This document shows positions 46,186 through 58,599 of a stretch of 64,000 bases of DNA, in pieces. The position numbers were made by a program, and so were the translations under genes. Positions within the stretch are counted from its first letter, which is position 1, and the number at the start of each line of letters is the position of its first letter. The notes below the pieces were generated by a model. It was given only the letters and a program-made list of their open reading frames with translations, was not told where the DNA came from and did not search any database. The stretch comes from Apus apus (lineage: Eukaryota; Chordata; Aves; Apodiformes; Apodidae): contig NC_067305.1 of NCBI RefSeq assembly GCF_020740795.1, positions 1,054,001-1,118,000 on the forward strand. Direction: 5' to 3'.

Positions 46186-47010
46186 TGTTAGGCTCTGCAG
46201 AGGGACCTGGACAGGCTGGATCCTTGGGCTGAGGCCATGTGAGGTTCAACAAGGCCAAGTGCCAGGTCCTGCCCTTGGGTCACCACAACCCCAGACACTG
46301 CTCCAGCCTTGGGGAAGAGGGGCTGGAAAGTGCCTGTGGAAAAGGACCCGGGGGTGTTGGTCACAGCAGCTGAATATGAACCCGAGTGTGCCCAGGTGGC
46401 CAAGGAGGCCACCAGCAGCCTGGCTTGTACCAGCACTGGTGTGGCCAGCAGGAGTAGGGCAGGGATTGCTCCCCTGTGCTCAGCACTGGTGGGGGCCAGA
46501 CCTGGAATCCTGGGGTCAGGTCTGGGCCCCTCAGCACAAGAAGGACATGGAGGGGCTGGAGCGTGTCCAGGGAAGGGCAGTGGAGCTGGGGAAGGGGCTG
46601 GAGCACAAGTGTGAGCAGGAGCAGCTGAGGGAGCTGGGGGTTCAGCCTGGAGACAAGGAGGTGAGGGGAGACCTGCTGGCTCTGCAGCTGCCTGAGAGGA
46701 GGCTGGAGCCAGGGGGGTCGGGCTCTGCTCCAAGGAACAAGTGATGGGACAAGAGGAAATGGCCTCAGGTTGCTCCCGGGGAGGTTGAGATTGGATCTTG
46801 GGAACAGTTCCTTCCTGGAAAGCGTTGTCAGGCCCTGGCCCAGGCTGCCCAGGGCAGGGGGGAGTCCCCATTCCTGGAGGGGTTTCCAAGCCCTGTAGAT
46901 GTGGTGCTGGGGAACATGGGTTAGTGGTGGCTTTGGCAGGGCTGGGTTAGTGGTTGGACTTGATGACCTGAAAGGTCTTTTCCAACCAAAAGAATTCCAT
47001 GATTCGATGT
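46186..47010 (+). mobile_element. CR1 LINE fragment, older subfamily
   Basis: Reads ttcaacaaggccaagtgcca, then cagcacaagaaggacatgga, and ends ttccaaccaaaagaattcca plus a degenerate tail. Frame heavily broken. Confidence 0.88.
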
Positions 47011-47984
47011 GTGTGCACATGCAGGTGTGACCAGACCAGCCTGTGTGTGCCCAGGCTCCATCCACACCCTGGGTGGGTGTGACGTGTGTCCACTGTCCAT
47101 CCTTCCCACCTCCTGCTGCCACCAGTGGCCCCCACCTGCTGCTGGCAGGGGTAAGCAGAGCCCTGCCTGCCAGGGAAACTGAGGCATGAAGGGCTGGGCT
47201 TTGCACTTTGGGCCCATGCTGAGGCAGAGGAGGTGGGGTGGTCCCAGGTGGAGCAGGGGTGCTGAGGCCACCCTGCCCCAGGTCTCCCCTCTATAAGCTG
47301 CCTCAGCTCCAGCCCTCCCCTGTCCCCTGGCTCTCCTGGGGTCTAAGAGAACTGTCCCACTCCAGCTTTCTGCTGGGACAACCCTTGGCAGATTGGTAGG
47401 TGACACAGGGCTGTGCCAGTGTCCCAGCACAGAGATGTCCTGCTGCTGAGATGTCCCAGTGGAGAGCTGGCAGTGGAGAGTTGTCCCTTCCTGCTCCCCT
47501 GCACTGCTTCTGCCAATGCCAATGCCTGGCAGCCAGCACTGCAGCCACCTGCCCCTCCGGGTGGGCTTCCCCTCCTGTGCCTCCTGTTGTCACACAAAAC
47601 CAATTCCAATCTCCCAGCAGGTGACACCCAGACGATGGACCCAGTCTGCTAAACTGGGCTGGCTGCCTGGGACCCCCTGGCAGTGCCCCACTGTGCCCAC
47701 TCCCACCACCACCATCCTGGCAGGGCTGCAGGTGGTGCAGGGTCCCCCCAGCTCCTGCCAGGACCATAGTTTCAGGGTCTTCCCAACCCCACCAAGGTCT
47801 CACCAGCCCCTGAGGTATTTTTTTGGGTGCTGTCTTGTGCCATCTCCCCCCTGCTGCTGCCACAGAGGCAGCCACAGAGCACTGCTTCAGCAGGACACGT
47901 GTCTTCTGCTCACAGTCAGCTCATGGCCTGCATGTCCCAACATGCATGTGCCATGCCACAAACACCAAATACCCATCAGCAAAC
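47011..47984. other. Intergenic stretch without recognised feature
   Basis: GC-rich unique sequence; frames open only by composition. Confidence 0.5.
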
Positions 47985-48885
47985 CCCCCAGTAACCACAC
48001 ACATGTTGCTGATGACACCAAGCTGTGTGGGGAGGTCACCACGCTGGAGGGCAGGGAGAACATCCCAGGGAACCTTGACAGGCTGGAGAGGTGAGCTTGT
48101 GCAAACTGCATGAAGTTCAACAAGGCCAAGTGCAAGGTTCTGCAGATGGGTCAGGGCAATCCCAAGCACAAATACAGGTTGGATGAAGAATGGATCAAAA
48201 ATAGTCCAGAGGAGAAGGACTTGGGGGTGTTGGCTGATGAGAAGCTCAGCATGAGCTGGCACTGTGCACTTGCAGCCCAGAAACCACCCGTGTCCTGCAC
48301 TGCACCAAAAGCACCGTGGCCAGCAGGGCCAGGGAGGGGATTCTCCCCTTCTGCTCTCATGAGACCCCCTGCAGGGCTGGGTCCAGTTCTGAAGCCCCCA
48401 ACACAAGAAGGACATGGAGCTCTTGGAGATGGCTCTTGGCCATGGAGATGATGAGGGGCTGGAGCAGCTCTGCTCTGGAGCCAGGCTGGGAGAGTTGGGG
48501 TGTTCAGCCTGGAGAAGAGAAGGCTCCAGGGAGACCTTAGAGCACCTGCCAGTGCCTGAAGGGGCTCCAGGAAAGCTGGGGAGGGGCTTGGGACAAGGGC
48601 AGGGAGGGATGGGACAAGGGGGAGGGATGAAAACTGGGAGAGGGAGATTGAGGTGAGAGATGAGGAGGAAATTCTTTGCTGTGAGGGTGGTGAGAGCCTG
48701 GCCCAGGTTGCCCAGGGAAGCTGTGGCTGCCCCATCCCTGGCAGTGTTGAAGGGCAGGTTGGATGGGGCTTGGAGCAGCCTGGGCTGGTGGGAGGTGTCC
48801 CTACCCATGCAGGGGGTTGGGACTGGATGATCTTTAAGGTCCCTTCCAACCCAAACCATTCCATGGTTCTGTGATTCTATGATTA
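47985..48885 (+). mobile_element. CR1 LINE, about 0.9 kb
   Basis: Includes the end of the reverse-transcriptase domain: the + frame reads HVADDTKLCGEV, with the ADD catalytic motif, then the C-terminus and the 3-prime end (gattctatgatt). It is the longest CR1 piece in the window. Confidence 0.93.
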
Positions 48886-49600
48886 TCCTACCCATGCAGG
48901 CACGTGCTGCTTTAAAACCTTTTCCAGCTGAGCAGTAATTGTTAAGCAGGAAGATTTTCCTCCATCTGCACTTCCCTCCACAGAGGGACCTGCAACTGCT
49001 GCTGCCCGATGCCACCTTCCAGCATCCCTGTCCCACTGCATCTCCCTTCCAGCCCTGGCACCCAATGCTGAGCTGCTCCCATGGCTCACCCTCAGGTTTA
49101 TTTTCTGCCTCAGTCCATTTTTTGGATGAAAAGAAGTCTCATTGGAAGGGAAAATGTTCATTATAAGCCCCTGGGTTCTTTCCCATTGCAAGCCTGGCTT
49201 TTGATCAAAAATAACCATAAAAAAATGTTCTCAGAAAGAAAAAAGAAAACAAACCTCAGAAAGCCATCTCCAGGCCTTGAAATTAATTATTTCCAGGAGT
49301 GGAATTTCTGCAACCTGCCTCTCAAGCTGTTTCCCTCCCTGCAAAGCCATTTCCTGCATCCCACATCATTCTGTCCTGAGTCTGCTGCTGTGCCCAAGCC
49401 CCCAGGCGTGGGCAGTGCCCAGTGCTGGCAGACCCCAGACCCCAGCAGGACCCTCCCACCCTCAAAATCTTCTTATCTAAGTATCTCCATATGTCATTGG
49501 AGCCCCAGCTCAGCATCGAAGCAGCTTCTTCTGTGACTCCTGGACCTTCAAAGCAAAGCAAACCACAACAAACCTCCTTCATCCTCCTAGCAAACCCCTA
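48886..49600. other. AT-richer block, possible conserved non-coding element
   Basis: AT content rises sharply between GC-rich neighbours. Contains ttgatcaaaaataacc and gaaattaattatttcc. No coding signal. Confidence 0.25.
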
Positions 49601-51640
49601 GGTCTCTGCTGCCTGCTGCCTGTATCATGGATGGGTCACCAGGCTCCAGGGATGTCCTAGGAGGTGCTGCAGAGCCCTGGAGAGGAGCCTGGAGGAGCTG
49701 TGCTCTGCCAGCACCCTGGCTGGGCAGCGAGGCAGGGCTGGAGGGTGGGAGGGGGACAAGGGGGGTGGCAGAGCACGCAGCAAGGCCTGGGGTTTGTCCC
49801 AGTGGGCAGTGCCAGGAAGGACCCAGCAGCAGCTGAGGGTGACAAAGCCAGAGCCAGCAGTTCAGCCACGCCCAGAGGAGGTGATCAGCCCGCGAGCCCC
49901 AACCCTGAGTCAGACTGTAATTACTGGGAGGGCGGACGCTGAATCCTTCTAAGTTGATGGTGACAGGGACAACCGACAGCCCTGCTGGAGGTTGGGGCTC
50001 CCCATGGCAGTGCCCAAAGCCCAGGGAAGCTCATCTCTTGGGGGGGGGAGGGGGCTGAGCAGGGTACAGGCTCAGGGGGAAGCAGTTAGGCATGATCAGT
50101 GGGGCCTCAAGAGCCTGGGACATCCTTGGGGCCAGGTTGTGCTGGGACCAAACCAGGGCCCCTGGGCTGGGATGTGCAATTGCTTTTCCCCAGGGGCCAG
50201 ATCCCAGCACCACTCTGTGAGCAGAGATCAGCCCCCATAGCCCTGCTGGTCTCCAGGCCCTCAGGTGACACTGCCACACACCACTCACTCCGTCCCCGAG
50301 TTTCTGCAGGCGTGAGAGGCAGAGGGACCCCTGGTCTTGAGCCAAAGCAATCCCCAAAGCCTTGGAGACCCCACGCATCCCTTTGACCTCCCACCCCCCA
50401 GGGTCCCTCCACCCCCCGGCACGGGTGCTGTCCTGCCCAGCTGCTGGCACAGCCCTGCCCTGCAGTGACCACCCACGAGTCCAAGAGCAGCCGACCCGCC
50501 TCCCTCGGGGCAGCCGGAAAGCTCCAGGGCTGGGTTTATTCCTCGCCTCCATCCAGCTGTATTTCCCCAAGTGGAGAACACCAACTTGGGGGTTGCTGGT
50601 TTTGGGGGGGAAAAAGGTCTGTGATGGCACCAGGGCACCAGGCCAGGTACCTCCTGGTGTAGGCGGGGGCAATGGATGTGCCAAGCTCGGTGGCAGCAGC
50701 GGTGGCCGAGGACGCGGTGAAGTGGCAGCTGTGCTACAACGTGAGGGCAAAGACGTGGTGGATGGTGAGTGGGGACAGGTGGGCTGGGGAGCTGGGGTTG
50801 GGGCTTGGCCACGTGGGTTGGGAGGAGGGGAGGCCACTTGTGGGGCGAAAGCAGGACTTTAGGCCAAGGATATGAGGGTTATGTCACGGCCCTGGCTGGG
50901 AGCGAGGGGGAGGAGGGCTGGGGTGCAATCCACTCACTGATGGTTGGGTGGGTGGTTTCCCTGCATCAGGGGTTTGGTTTTCTGCTTGTTCCTGCTGATA
51001 TTGACCTTGCCCAGGTCCTGGCTGGGCCCTGGGCCTTGCTGGGATGTCCTCACCCTGGCTCATGCCAGATGTTTTGCTCCCGTGAATGCTTTTTGTAGAA
51101 AACCTGCAGGGCAGGGAAGAGCATCTCCCTGCTTGGCAGTGAAGGTCTGTGCTGATGTGTGAGCCTCACCCAACCTCTGCCAGATTCTCCTCTGGGGACA
51201 GTGTCCACCAGAGGATCTGGGTGTCTGTCTGTCCATCCCCAAGCACCTGCCCAGGCGCAAGGCAAGTTCTGGGGAATGCCTTACACTGGCTTTAGGGCTG
51301 GTTTTGGAAAGGAGACGAAGCCCCACAGCAAGAGGTGGAGCCAGGGGCTGTGGGTGCTCAGGGAGAAGCCCAGTTTTCTGCCCGGTGTTTGCAGCAGCTC
51401 CCAAGCACCCATCTCCTTTTGGAAGGGACCCGGTGGCTCTCCAGGACTAGTATGAGGGATTTCTGGGAAGCAGATGGGCTGAGCAGATCCCTGCTGGGAA
51501 GCAGCAGCCGTTGCTGCTGCAGCAGCTCAGGATTCTGAGGGAAGCCCGAAAGCCCCGGCGGTGAGCAGCTCCTGCAGGGCCACAGCCCGGGGACACAAAG
51601 CTGTCCCCATCCCCGTGCAGAGATGGTAGCCCGGAGCTGG
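49601..51640. other. Intergenic; one exon-like ORF
   Basis: Mostly featureless. At 50672-50764 (+) an ATG in good context opens 31 codons (MDVPSSVAAAVAEDAVKW, then QLCYNVRAKTWWM) ending at a GTGAGT donor. The protein is not recognised and no partner exon was found, so it is not called a gene. Confidence 0.3.
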
Positions 51641-51649
51641 GGCACAGAG

Positions 51650-51995
51650 GGCAGGGGCAGAGCAGGACCTTGTCCTGCCGTGGGCGGCCGCAGTTTCCAG
51701 GGCAAGAGGCTGGGCCGCCATCAAAGGGCTGCAGGGGGAGGGCACTGGCTCCTCGCCCCCCCCGGCAGCCCCCGGTGGGGCGGCAGGAACGCCGTGCCCC
51801 TTGGCTCGGGAGCGCCCACGCGGCCCCGCCGGCTGCCGCGAACAGAGCCGGGGCTTCAGAGCCAGAAAATCGGGCCTTTGAGGCGGCCCCCGCAGCCCCT
51901 GCGCGGCCACCGGGGGGTCGGGTCGCGCCGGGACGCGGGGGCGGCCGGTGACGCTGAGCGGGACGGGAAGGGGCTGGCGGGGACCCAGGGGCTGA
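51650..51995. promoter_or_regulatory. CpG island
   Basis: Dense CpG around gcggccgcagtttcc and cgcggccccgccggctgccg, about 7 kb upstream of UNC13A. No gene start could be attached to it. Confidence 0.5.
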
Positions 51996-51999
51996 GGGG

Positions 52000-53030
52000 T
52001 GTCGGAGTGACCCCCCTGCTGAGTACCCCGCGGTGCACTCGTGGGTGCCGGTGCTGGCAGGGCTTAGGGGGGCTAGTGGGTGATGGGCAGGCAGGGAGGT
52101 GAGTGAAGGCAAATGTGACCCTCAATCCAGGGCTGATCTTTTCAGCTCCCTCAGCCCCAGTTTCCCACCGAGGCGACAAGCACATCAGCTGCCTGCTTTT
52201 AGCCCCTAAAATATTTTGGGAATCCATCTTGTGTGCCCGGAGGCCTGGGAGATGCTGGTAGCCCCTGGGAGGTGCCAGTAGCCCCTGGGTCTGTCCTTGT
52301 TCTGGGAGCAGCAGCACTTGGAAAAAAAACCCACACTATTTTGCTGAATCAAGGCTGAGTGAAGATGCTCTCATTGGAGATGAAAACTGTGGGATGCCAC
52401 AGCTTCCCCCTGGTTCCCATTTGGGGATCTCTGGCTGGAAAAGTGCCCTGGCAAAGCCTGAAGCATCCCAGGGGCCAGTCCAGGGTCAACACGCTCCCAG
52501 CCCCCATTCTGCCCCACAGCCCCTCACTGCTGTGCCCGTCCTGTCTGCCTGGGTGGTACCAGACAGTTGCAAGCCCCCTGAGACAGGCAGGTTATCTCCC
52601 TGCCTCATTGTCCCCTGGCTTGTTGCATCTCGTGAAACCCCACATAAACCAGCAGCAAAGGCTGGAGCTGAGGTGGGGGGATGCACCCAGTGTCCAGCCT
52701 TCACATCAGCCCCCCCCAGCCTGCCCAGCTCCCATCCCACAGCTGGCGAAGGGCGTGTGATGGATTGACCAACCGAGGGAAGAAAAGCATCAGGCTGGAG
52801 GCAGCCATGAATTATATGGCTAAAAATACCTTGGTGGCGTCTCCTGCCGAGATTTCCCACCACCACCACTTTGGGGTGCAGAGCAAGAAGGTCGCAGCAC
52901 CCCCTCCAAAGCCAGGACCAGGGTGCCCACGGTTACCAGAGTTTGCTGCCCGGTGGCCCCCGGAGTCAGGAACTGCTCGCCCCAGGGGGGCCGGAAGCCA
53001 CGGGCAACCGTGTTATGCCCACGGGCTGGG
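52000..53030. other. Intergenic stretch without supported gene
   Basis: One AT-rich motif, ggctaaaaatacc (near-MEF2, 52819-52830). No other signal. Confidence 0.4.
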
Positions 53031-53245
53031 CCGGGACTCGCCCGTGGGCGAGCACTAGATGGCAGCAGAAGAGCGCGCTCGGCCACGGCCACGCTGAGCG
53101 CGGCAGCGGGAGGCAGCGCAGCCGCGTCCCGGGAACCGGGGCACCCGGGGCCGCCGGCGAGGACAGCCCGGGCAGAGCCGGGGACACCCCGTGGCTGTGC
53201 CCCCCGCACCGGTGGGGCCGTGGGGATGATCTGCGAGGCCTCCCA
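53030..53245. promoter_or_regulatory. CpG-rich block around the CTCF-like site
   Basis: Many CpGs (gcgcgctcggccacgg, ccggggccgccggcgagg). No start site recognised. Confidence 0.4.
53051..53066 (+). promoter_or_regulatory. CTCF-like site
   Basis: GCACTAGATGGCAGC matches the CTCF core (CCAC-TAG-(A/G)-TGGCAG) with one mismatch, at the edge of a CpG-rich block (53030-53240). Confidence 0.55.
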
Positions 53246-53460
53246 CGGGCGGGTTGCGGAGGCTGGGGGGGGCATCCGGAGGTGGGGGGAGTTAAGGTTT
53301 TGGAGCGGCTGTGGGGGTGCAGGGGTACTGGGGACAGTCAGGGGGTGAGGGGGACGTGTCAGGTTGCAGAAGGACATGGGGACCCTCGTCTTGTAGCACC
53401 CGGGGTGTCCCGACACACTGTCACCCCCTCACCCGGTGCCACGGCCTGGGGAGTCCCCTC

Positions 53461-53730
53461 CCACCTCAACACACACGTATTTGTGCAGAGAGGCACACGC
53501 GCATGTGCACAAGTACGTGTGCACCACACAGAGGCACACGCTGCTGTGCTCCCACCCACACAAACACAAGTGCAAATGCACGTGCATGCACACACGTGTG
53601 CACGCGCTCATGGAGCTACACATGGAGGCACATACACGTGTAAACATGCACATGCATGTGCATGTATGCACACTGATCACGGGCACACACACACGTGCTC
53701 ACACATCCCCCCCGTCGATGCCCACGTGCA
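53461..53730. repeat. CA/TG-rich simple repeat with CACGTG palindromes, block 1
   Basis: Alternating purine-pyrimidine sequence. CACGTG at 53579, 53593, 53635, 53692 and 53723. Confidence 0.85.
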
Positions 53731-53889
53731 GTGACATGCTCAGGCCCACGCAGGCACAGGCAGGTGCTGACAGCCCCCCCCACACCCCGCAGACAGACCC
53801 CTGCACCCCTGCAGGGCAGCACAGGCATGCGCAGACCCACGCACACATCCCTGCAGGCCCTTCCCCACCCGTGCACACACCAGTCAGCC

Positions 53890-54135
53890 CTGCCCAAGGT
53901 TGCTTGTTAAAAAGTACCGGGGTAGGTAAATAGGGGGCAAGGCTGGGGGCCGCTGGCCGGGGGGCCGGGGCAGCCTCGCTGGGGGGGCTCAGCCCAGCTG
54001 CTAATGACCCACGGCCTGTGCCAGCTCTTTAATCCGTGCAGAGGTTCAGGACAAACTGTACCAGCGATTATATAAACTGACTCGCCTCTATTTATTTAAT
54101 TCCCTTTTATTTATTTACTGCTCAGCCAATTGCAG
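53890..54135. other. Candidate conserved non-coding element
   Basis: AT-rich island with gctgctaatgaccc, attatataaactgactcg and repeated ttattta. Flanked by CA/TG repeats. No ORF. Confidence 0.3.
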
Positions 54136-54286
54136 GCAGGGGAGTGGTACATCCCCCAGCCCGCTCCCTGCCTGCCGCAGGCCGGGCTGCCCGCCAGACG
54201 GTGCCCAGGGCTGCCCTGGGCCCCATGTGTCCCATGTGTCCCCCACCACTCACCTGCCTGTGCACCCATGGTCCTCAAGGTGCTCG

Positions 54287-54490
54287 TGGCACGTGCTGGG
54301 GGGGACACAGCAAAGCGTGTGTGCTCACACGAGTGCAAATGTGGGTACGTGCTGATGCGCGTGCACGTGTGTGAGTGAACACACATTTGTGTGCACGTGC
54401 CCCTGTGAGCACACGTGCACTCACATCCACGTGTGCAAGTGCATCCATGCACAAACACACATATGTTTGCACACCAGCACCACGTGGGGC
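54287..54490. repeat. CA/TG-rich simple repeat with CACGTG palindromes, block 2
   Basis: CACGTG at 54290, 54364, 54394, 54412, 54428 and 54481, within alternating purine-pyrimidine sequence with Z-DNA potential. Confidence 0.85.
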
Positions 54491-54829
54491 CCATGGGCTC
54501 TGCCAGCTCCAGACACAGGAGGTGACATGAGGACAGGAGGGCCTGGTCATGTCCTCAAGGGGATGCCAGCCCACCAGGGCTCAGGCTGGGAATGGGGGCT
54601 GGGGGAAAGTTCCCATGGGGAAGGCACAGAATGTGCTCAAGGTGCCCCAAGTCCCCCTGGCCCACTGCTGGCTCCTGCTCTGACATCCTTCTCCCTCGGG
54701 GTTGACATGGGGGACTTGATGATCAGCTGAAAGGGTGTGGGGGTGGGGGGGTTGGAGTCCAGCAACCCCTCCTGCCTGCTGCCCCTTCCTCACAGCATCC
54801 CCCCTCTCCCCTGCCACACAAAGGTGAGA

Positions 54830-54985
54830 TTACAGGAAATCAAGGAGCAAAACGTCTCACTCGAATTAATAACTGACTTCCTGTGGTTGCAGATTCACCT
54901 TCTGTGCTTGTTCATCCCCCACCCCCTGCCCGCTTCGGTTAATGCTCCCTGGCACCGTTTGCCATTAACCGGCTCCGGCACCATG
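54830..54985. other. Candidate conserved non-coding element
   Basis: Holds actcgaattaataact (homeodomain-like) and acttcctgtggttgc, an adjoining ETS and RUNX motif pair. Confidence 0.3.
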
Positions 54986-55544
54986 GGGAGGGCAAGGCTG
55001 GGGCCCAGTTACACCACTATAGCCTGGGTAGGGATGTGGTGGGAGCCCTCTCCCCACCTGGCCTGGTCCCACTGGGGCAGGAGTGGGGGACATGGGGTCC
55101 ATTCTGCTTTGCCACTGCCTGCCTGCTGCCCTTGGCCGTGGCACCCCAACCAGCCGTGTGTGCGGGACAGGGCTGGGGACATGGGGAAGGTTTGAAGGTG
55201 GAATATGGCTGAGGCTCCCTCCTGTCCTCACACCCAGGACATGGACCCTCCACATCCTCTCCACCTCCCTGCACCATGCCTGGATGAGGCCAGCCCAGCC
55301 CAGCCCGGCACAGCCCAGTGACATCCTCATTGCCAACATCCACCATCCCCAGATCTGGATCCCCCTCCCAGCAGCCTCCCAGTGCTCCTCGTGCTCCCGT
55401 TTTGTAACTGGGATCAGGGCTGGCTCGCCGGGAGCTGGGGCCAGGCGCCGGGAGCCGGGGCCAAGCCATTGTGCTGCGCCAACGACTCGCGCGGGAGAGC
55501 TGGTGCTCCCGGATGAACCCGGCTGGCGCAGCCATTTCCTGGTG

Positions 55545-55700
55545 CGTTTCTTCTATATTCAAAAAAAAAAAAACACAACAAAACCCCAACAAACCCAAAT
55601 TCTTCTTAAACCAGTTAAGGTTGCTAAGAGACAACAATGTGCTTTACATGGTGCCTTATTGACAAAGCCCAGCTCTTAATAAGCTCAGAAATGAACGATG
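55545..55700. other. Candidate conserved non-coding element with A-rich tract
   Basis: An A13 tract followed by ttaaggttgctaagagacaa (X-box-like) and caatgtgctttacatgg (SOX-like). Lower GC than the flanks. Confidence 0.3.
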
Positions 55701-57290
55701 AGCGGCTTGGAAAGCCTACACGGCAGGGCCAGCAGCCGAGCCTCGTGTCCTCCTTTCTCCCCTAAAACACGCTGAGTTGCCCCTGGGAACAGCTCTGCCC
55801 CAGGGCCGGGGGTGGTGCTGGGGCTGGTACCCCACTATCACGCCATCATCTCCCCCGGGAGCTGCAGGCCCCCACGGGGTCCCACCATGTGCCGCTGGCA
55901 CCAACAGCATTTCGGAGCCGCCTGCTTGGCACCAGCACAGCGCCGAAAGCCGCCTCCGCGCCCGTCTGCCAAACACCCACCGGCCCCCGCGCAGCCGGAG
56001 ATGCCGCAGGCTTGACTCCGGCGGGGAAGAGCAGCCGGTAGTGGTGCCAGTTGGCTCCGTGCTGGGGTTGGGCACCATGAGCCCCAGCCATGAGCCACGG
56101 GTGGAAGAGCGAAGCATTTCCGCATCGGGCCCGACTTGGCGTCTGCGCCCGTTGCCGACAGAGTTGGGGCAGGGAGAAGGGTCAGGCTGGGCTCCTTGGC
56201 GCAGGGCGCGAGGCGGGTGCTGAGCAGGCCAGGGCTTGGGCAAGGGCCCCGTCGGCGGCATGTGCAGGCAGGAGCAGGCAGGGAGCGGGTGCCAGGCAGG
56301 GCCGGCAGCCAGCTGGCATGGTGGGGTGGCCGTAGGGCCTTCGTGAGCGGCAGGCAACACCCTGCAGCCAGCGGGGAAACCGGGGTACAGGGCGAGGGTG
56401 TCAGCTCTGCCACTCATACCCCTGTCTGATATGTTACCCCCAGCCTGCCATGGCACCGGGTGTCCCCAGGGACACTGCTCCTTCCCAACCAGCAGCCCAG
56501 CACTGGGGACGGCACAGGGCAGAGAGGATGGCCAAGAAGGGAGTACAAGGCATGGGAAGAAGGTGAGGAAGACAGCAGGGCTGGGATGGAGGCAGGAGGA
56601 GGTGGCTGGGGGGCACAGCACTGAGGTCTGGGGCATCCTAGGTGAGGCCAGGCACTTTCAGCACTTCAGTGTCTGGCTCCTGGAGGAGCTCAACACCCTC
56701 ATTTCTCCCTCCACCCATGACATGGGTGCACCAGCCCTCACAGTGGGTGAACCGTGCCCCCAGCGTCCCCATGTCCCCCAGCTCCCAGTGCCAAACCCAG
56801 CCTGAGCCCAGCCACAGCTCCAGCCCCAGGGGATGGAGCTCCTGGTTGCTCCCAAACAGTCCAGGAGGAAAAACTGGTGCAGGAGCACACGTGTGAGGAA
56901 GAGGAGGCTCGAGGGGCGTGGGTGGCACCCCACTTGCCCAGGCCCCAGGCACTGGGGCACCCGTCAGCACATGGAGCCTGGGAACGGCAGTGCCTGAGTT
57001 GACTTTGGCTGGGGCCCGCGGCTCCAGCTCCCGCCTTGCCCTGCCGACGGCGGCTTCTCCCTGCACCCGCCCCAGCACCTGGAGGGGGACCAGCACCCCC
57101 ATTTGCCCCCCTGCCCGCACAGCCCCTCGGCACCCCTGGGCACAGAGGGGTGAGGGACAGGGGCAGCCCGAGGGATGCAGTACAACAGCCTATCCTGGTC
57201 ACCTAGGACCCGCCCCCTCGGTCCCAGTTCTCCCAGTGCCGGTGGCGGGTGCGGGGCTGCCTTGGCCACGGCTTTTCAGCTTAACGCTCA
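55701..57290. other. Intergenic stretch without supported gene
   Basis: GC-rich, several long compositional frames. No domain or splice chain recognised. Confidence 0.45.
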
Positions 57291-57340
57291 AATCAGCTTG
57301 CAAGGTGCTGGCTGCTTAGCACCCAAATCCCCAGCCAGGG

Positions 57341-57350
57341 CTAAAAATAA
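57341..57350. promoter_or_regulatory. Consensus MEF2 site
   Basis: CTAAAAATAA, a perfect MEF2 match. A second, TTAAAAATAG, lies at 58136-58145. Confidence 0.45.
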
Positions 57351-58124
57351 CCCCCCTAGCTCGGTGGGTGGCAGCTGGCACAGCTCAGCACCGCCTTGGC
57401 ACCACCGCCAAGGGGCCCTGGCAGTGCCACCACTGGGGGGGAACAAGGACTGGGAAGCAAGAGCTCGTCCCACACTCAGCCAGGTGCCCTTGCCCTCCAT
57501 GGGGCACCTCGGGGCTCTTGTCCCTGGGGTGAAGGGAGATGGTGGAGTGGGGGAAGTGGCTCAGCTGTGCCACCAGTTCCTCCCACTGGCACGACTGGGA
57601 GTGGGCCCAGGCACCACCAGCCTCGCAAGCAGGGCCAGAGATTCTCACCTGCTGGCAGGATCCCTGCGGTACAGCGGGAGGGTGTTCCGGAGGGAACGTG
57701 TGATGTCCTCGTCCTCCCGCTGTGACACTGGTGCTGCTCTCACACCGCCCATACCCAGCCCACGGACCATGCGCCCAGCCAGCCGCCCCTGCCTGTGATG
57801 AATTTGTGCAGTCTCAGCCCCCGGGGGAGGTGTTAGGGAGGGATGATGGCACCAGGACCCCTTGGCTGTGGGGTGGAGTTGGGGGGGGTGGTGGTGTCAC
57901 CGCTGCCACATTGAAGGTGGAAAGCGGAGCTGCGGAAGCCTCAGCCCACATCCCTGCAGCAACCAGGGCAAGAGTAGTCACCTGCTGGTGGCAGGGGCAG
58001 TGCCTTCACACCTGTGGAGACAGGGAAGACGTGTCCCCGAGCCCCGGTCTGGTAGCTCCTGTGCCTGGCAGCCCCGGCTGCCTGGGCCGCGCCTGCCTGC
58101 AGCGCGCTCGGAACATCGCCGGAG

Positions 58125-58340
58125 CCGTCACCGGTTTAAAAATAGAGTCTCAGCAGAGTGCAACCACGTTCCCTAAAAGCCATGTGGTTCCAGTTAGAGG
58201 ATTAATTGGAAATGCTTATTTTGATTTGCAAAGTGATTGGATTTTTCCAGGGCATTTTGAAAGGAAAAAAGTCTGAATTTAATTATCACTATTCCAAAAA
58301 GCACCATGGGACCGAGCGTTTGAGGCCGTCTCATGTTTGC
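58125..58340. other. Candidate conserved non-coding element
   Basis: Starts with the MEF2-like site and continues AT-rich: gaggattaattggaaatg, gatttgcaaagtgattgg and gaatttaattatcac. Typical density of homeodomain-type motifs. Confidence 0.35.
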
Positions 58341-58599
58341 TTCACACCCCGCTCCAAAATGCAGGCAGGCAGCGGGGGACGTGGCGGGGAGGCCTCGTTG
58401 TGCCCCAAACCCGCTGGCAGGCCAGGCCCTGGCTCCTGGGGAGGGTGAGGGGCCAGGGCCCTGCATCCCCCTGCCCCAAGGGGACAAGAACCACTGGTGT
58501 TCATGGGCCAGCACACAGCACCATGCACCCTGGCACAGCTTGGCAGGATGGGACCACAGGGGGAACCATGACAGCGCAGGTCAGGCCCAGTTTTGGAGG

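Noticed and set aside
52808..52960. ORF beginning MNYMAKNTLVASPAEIS with four His in a row
   Set aside because: No donor, no known domain and it quickly becomes Pro/Gly-rich; probably chance.
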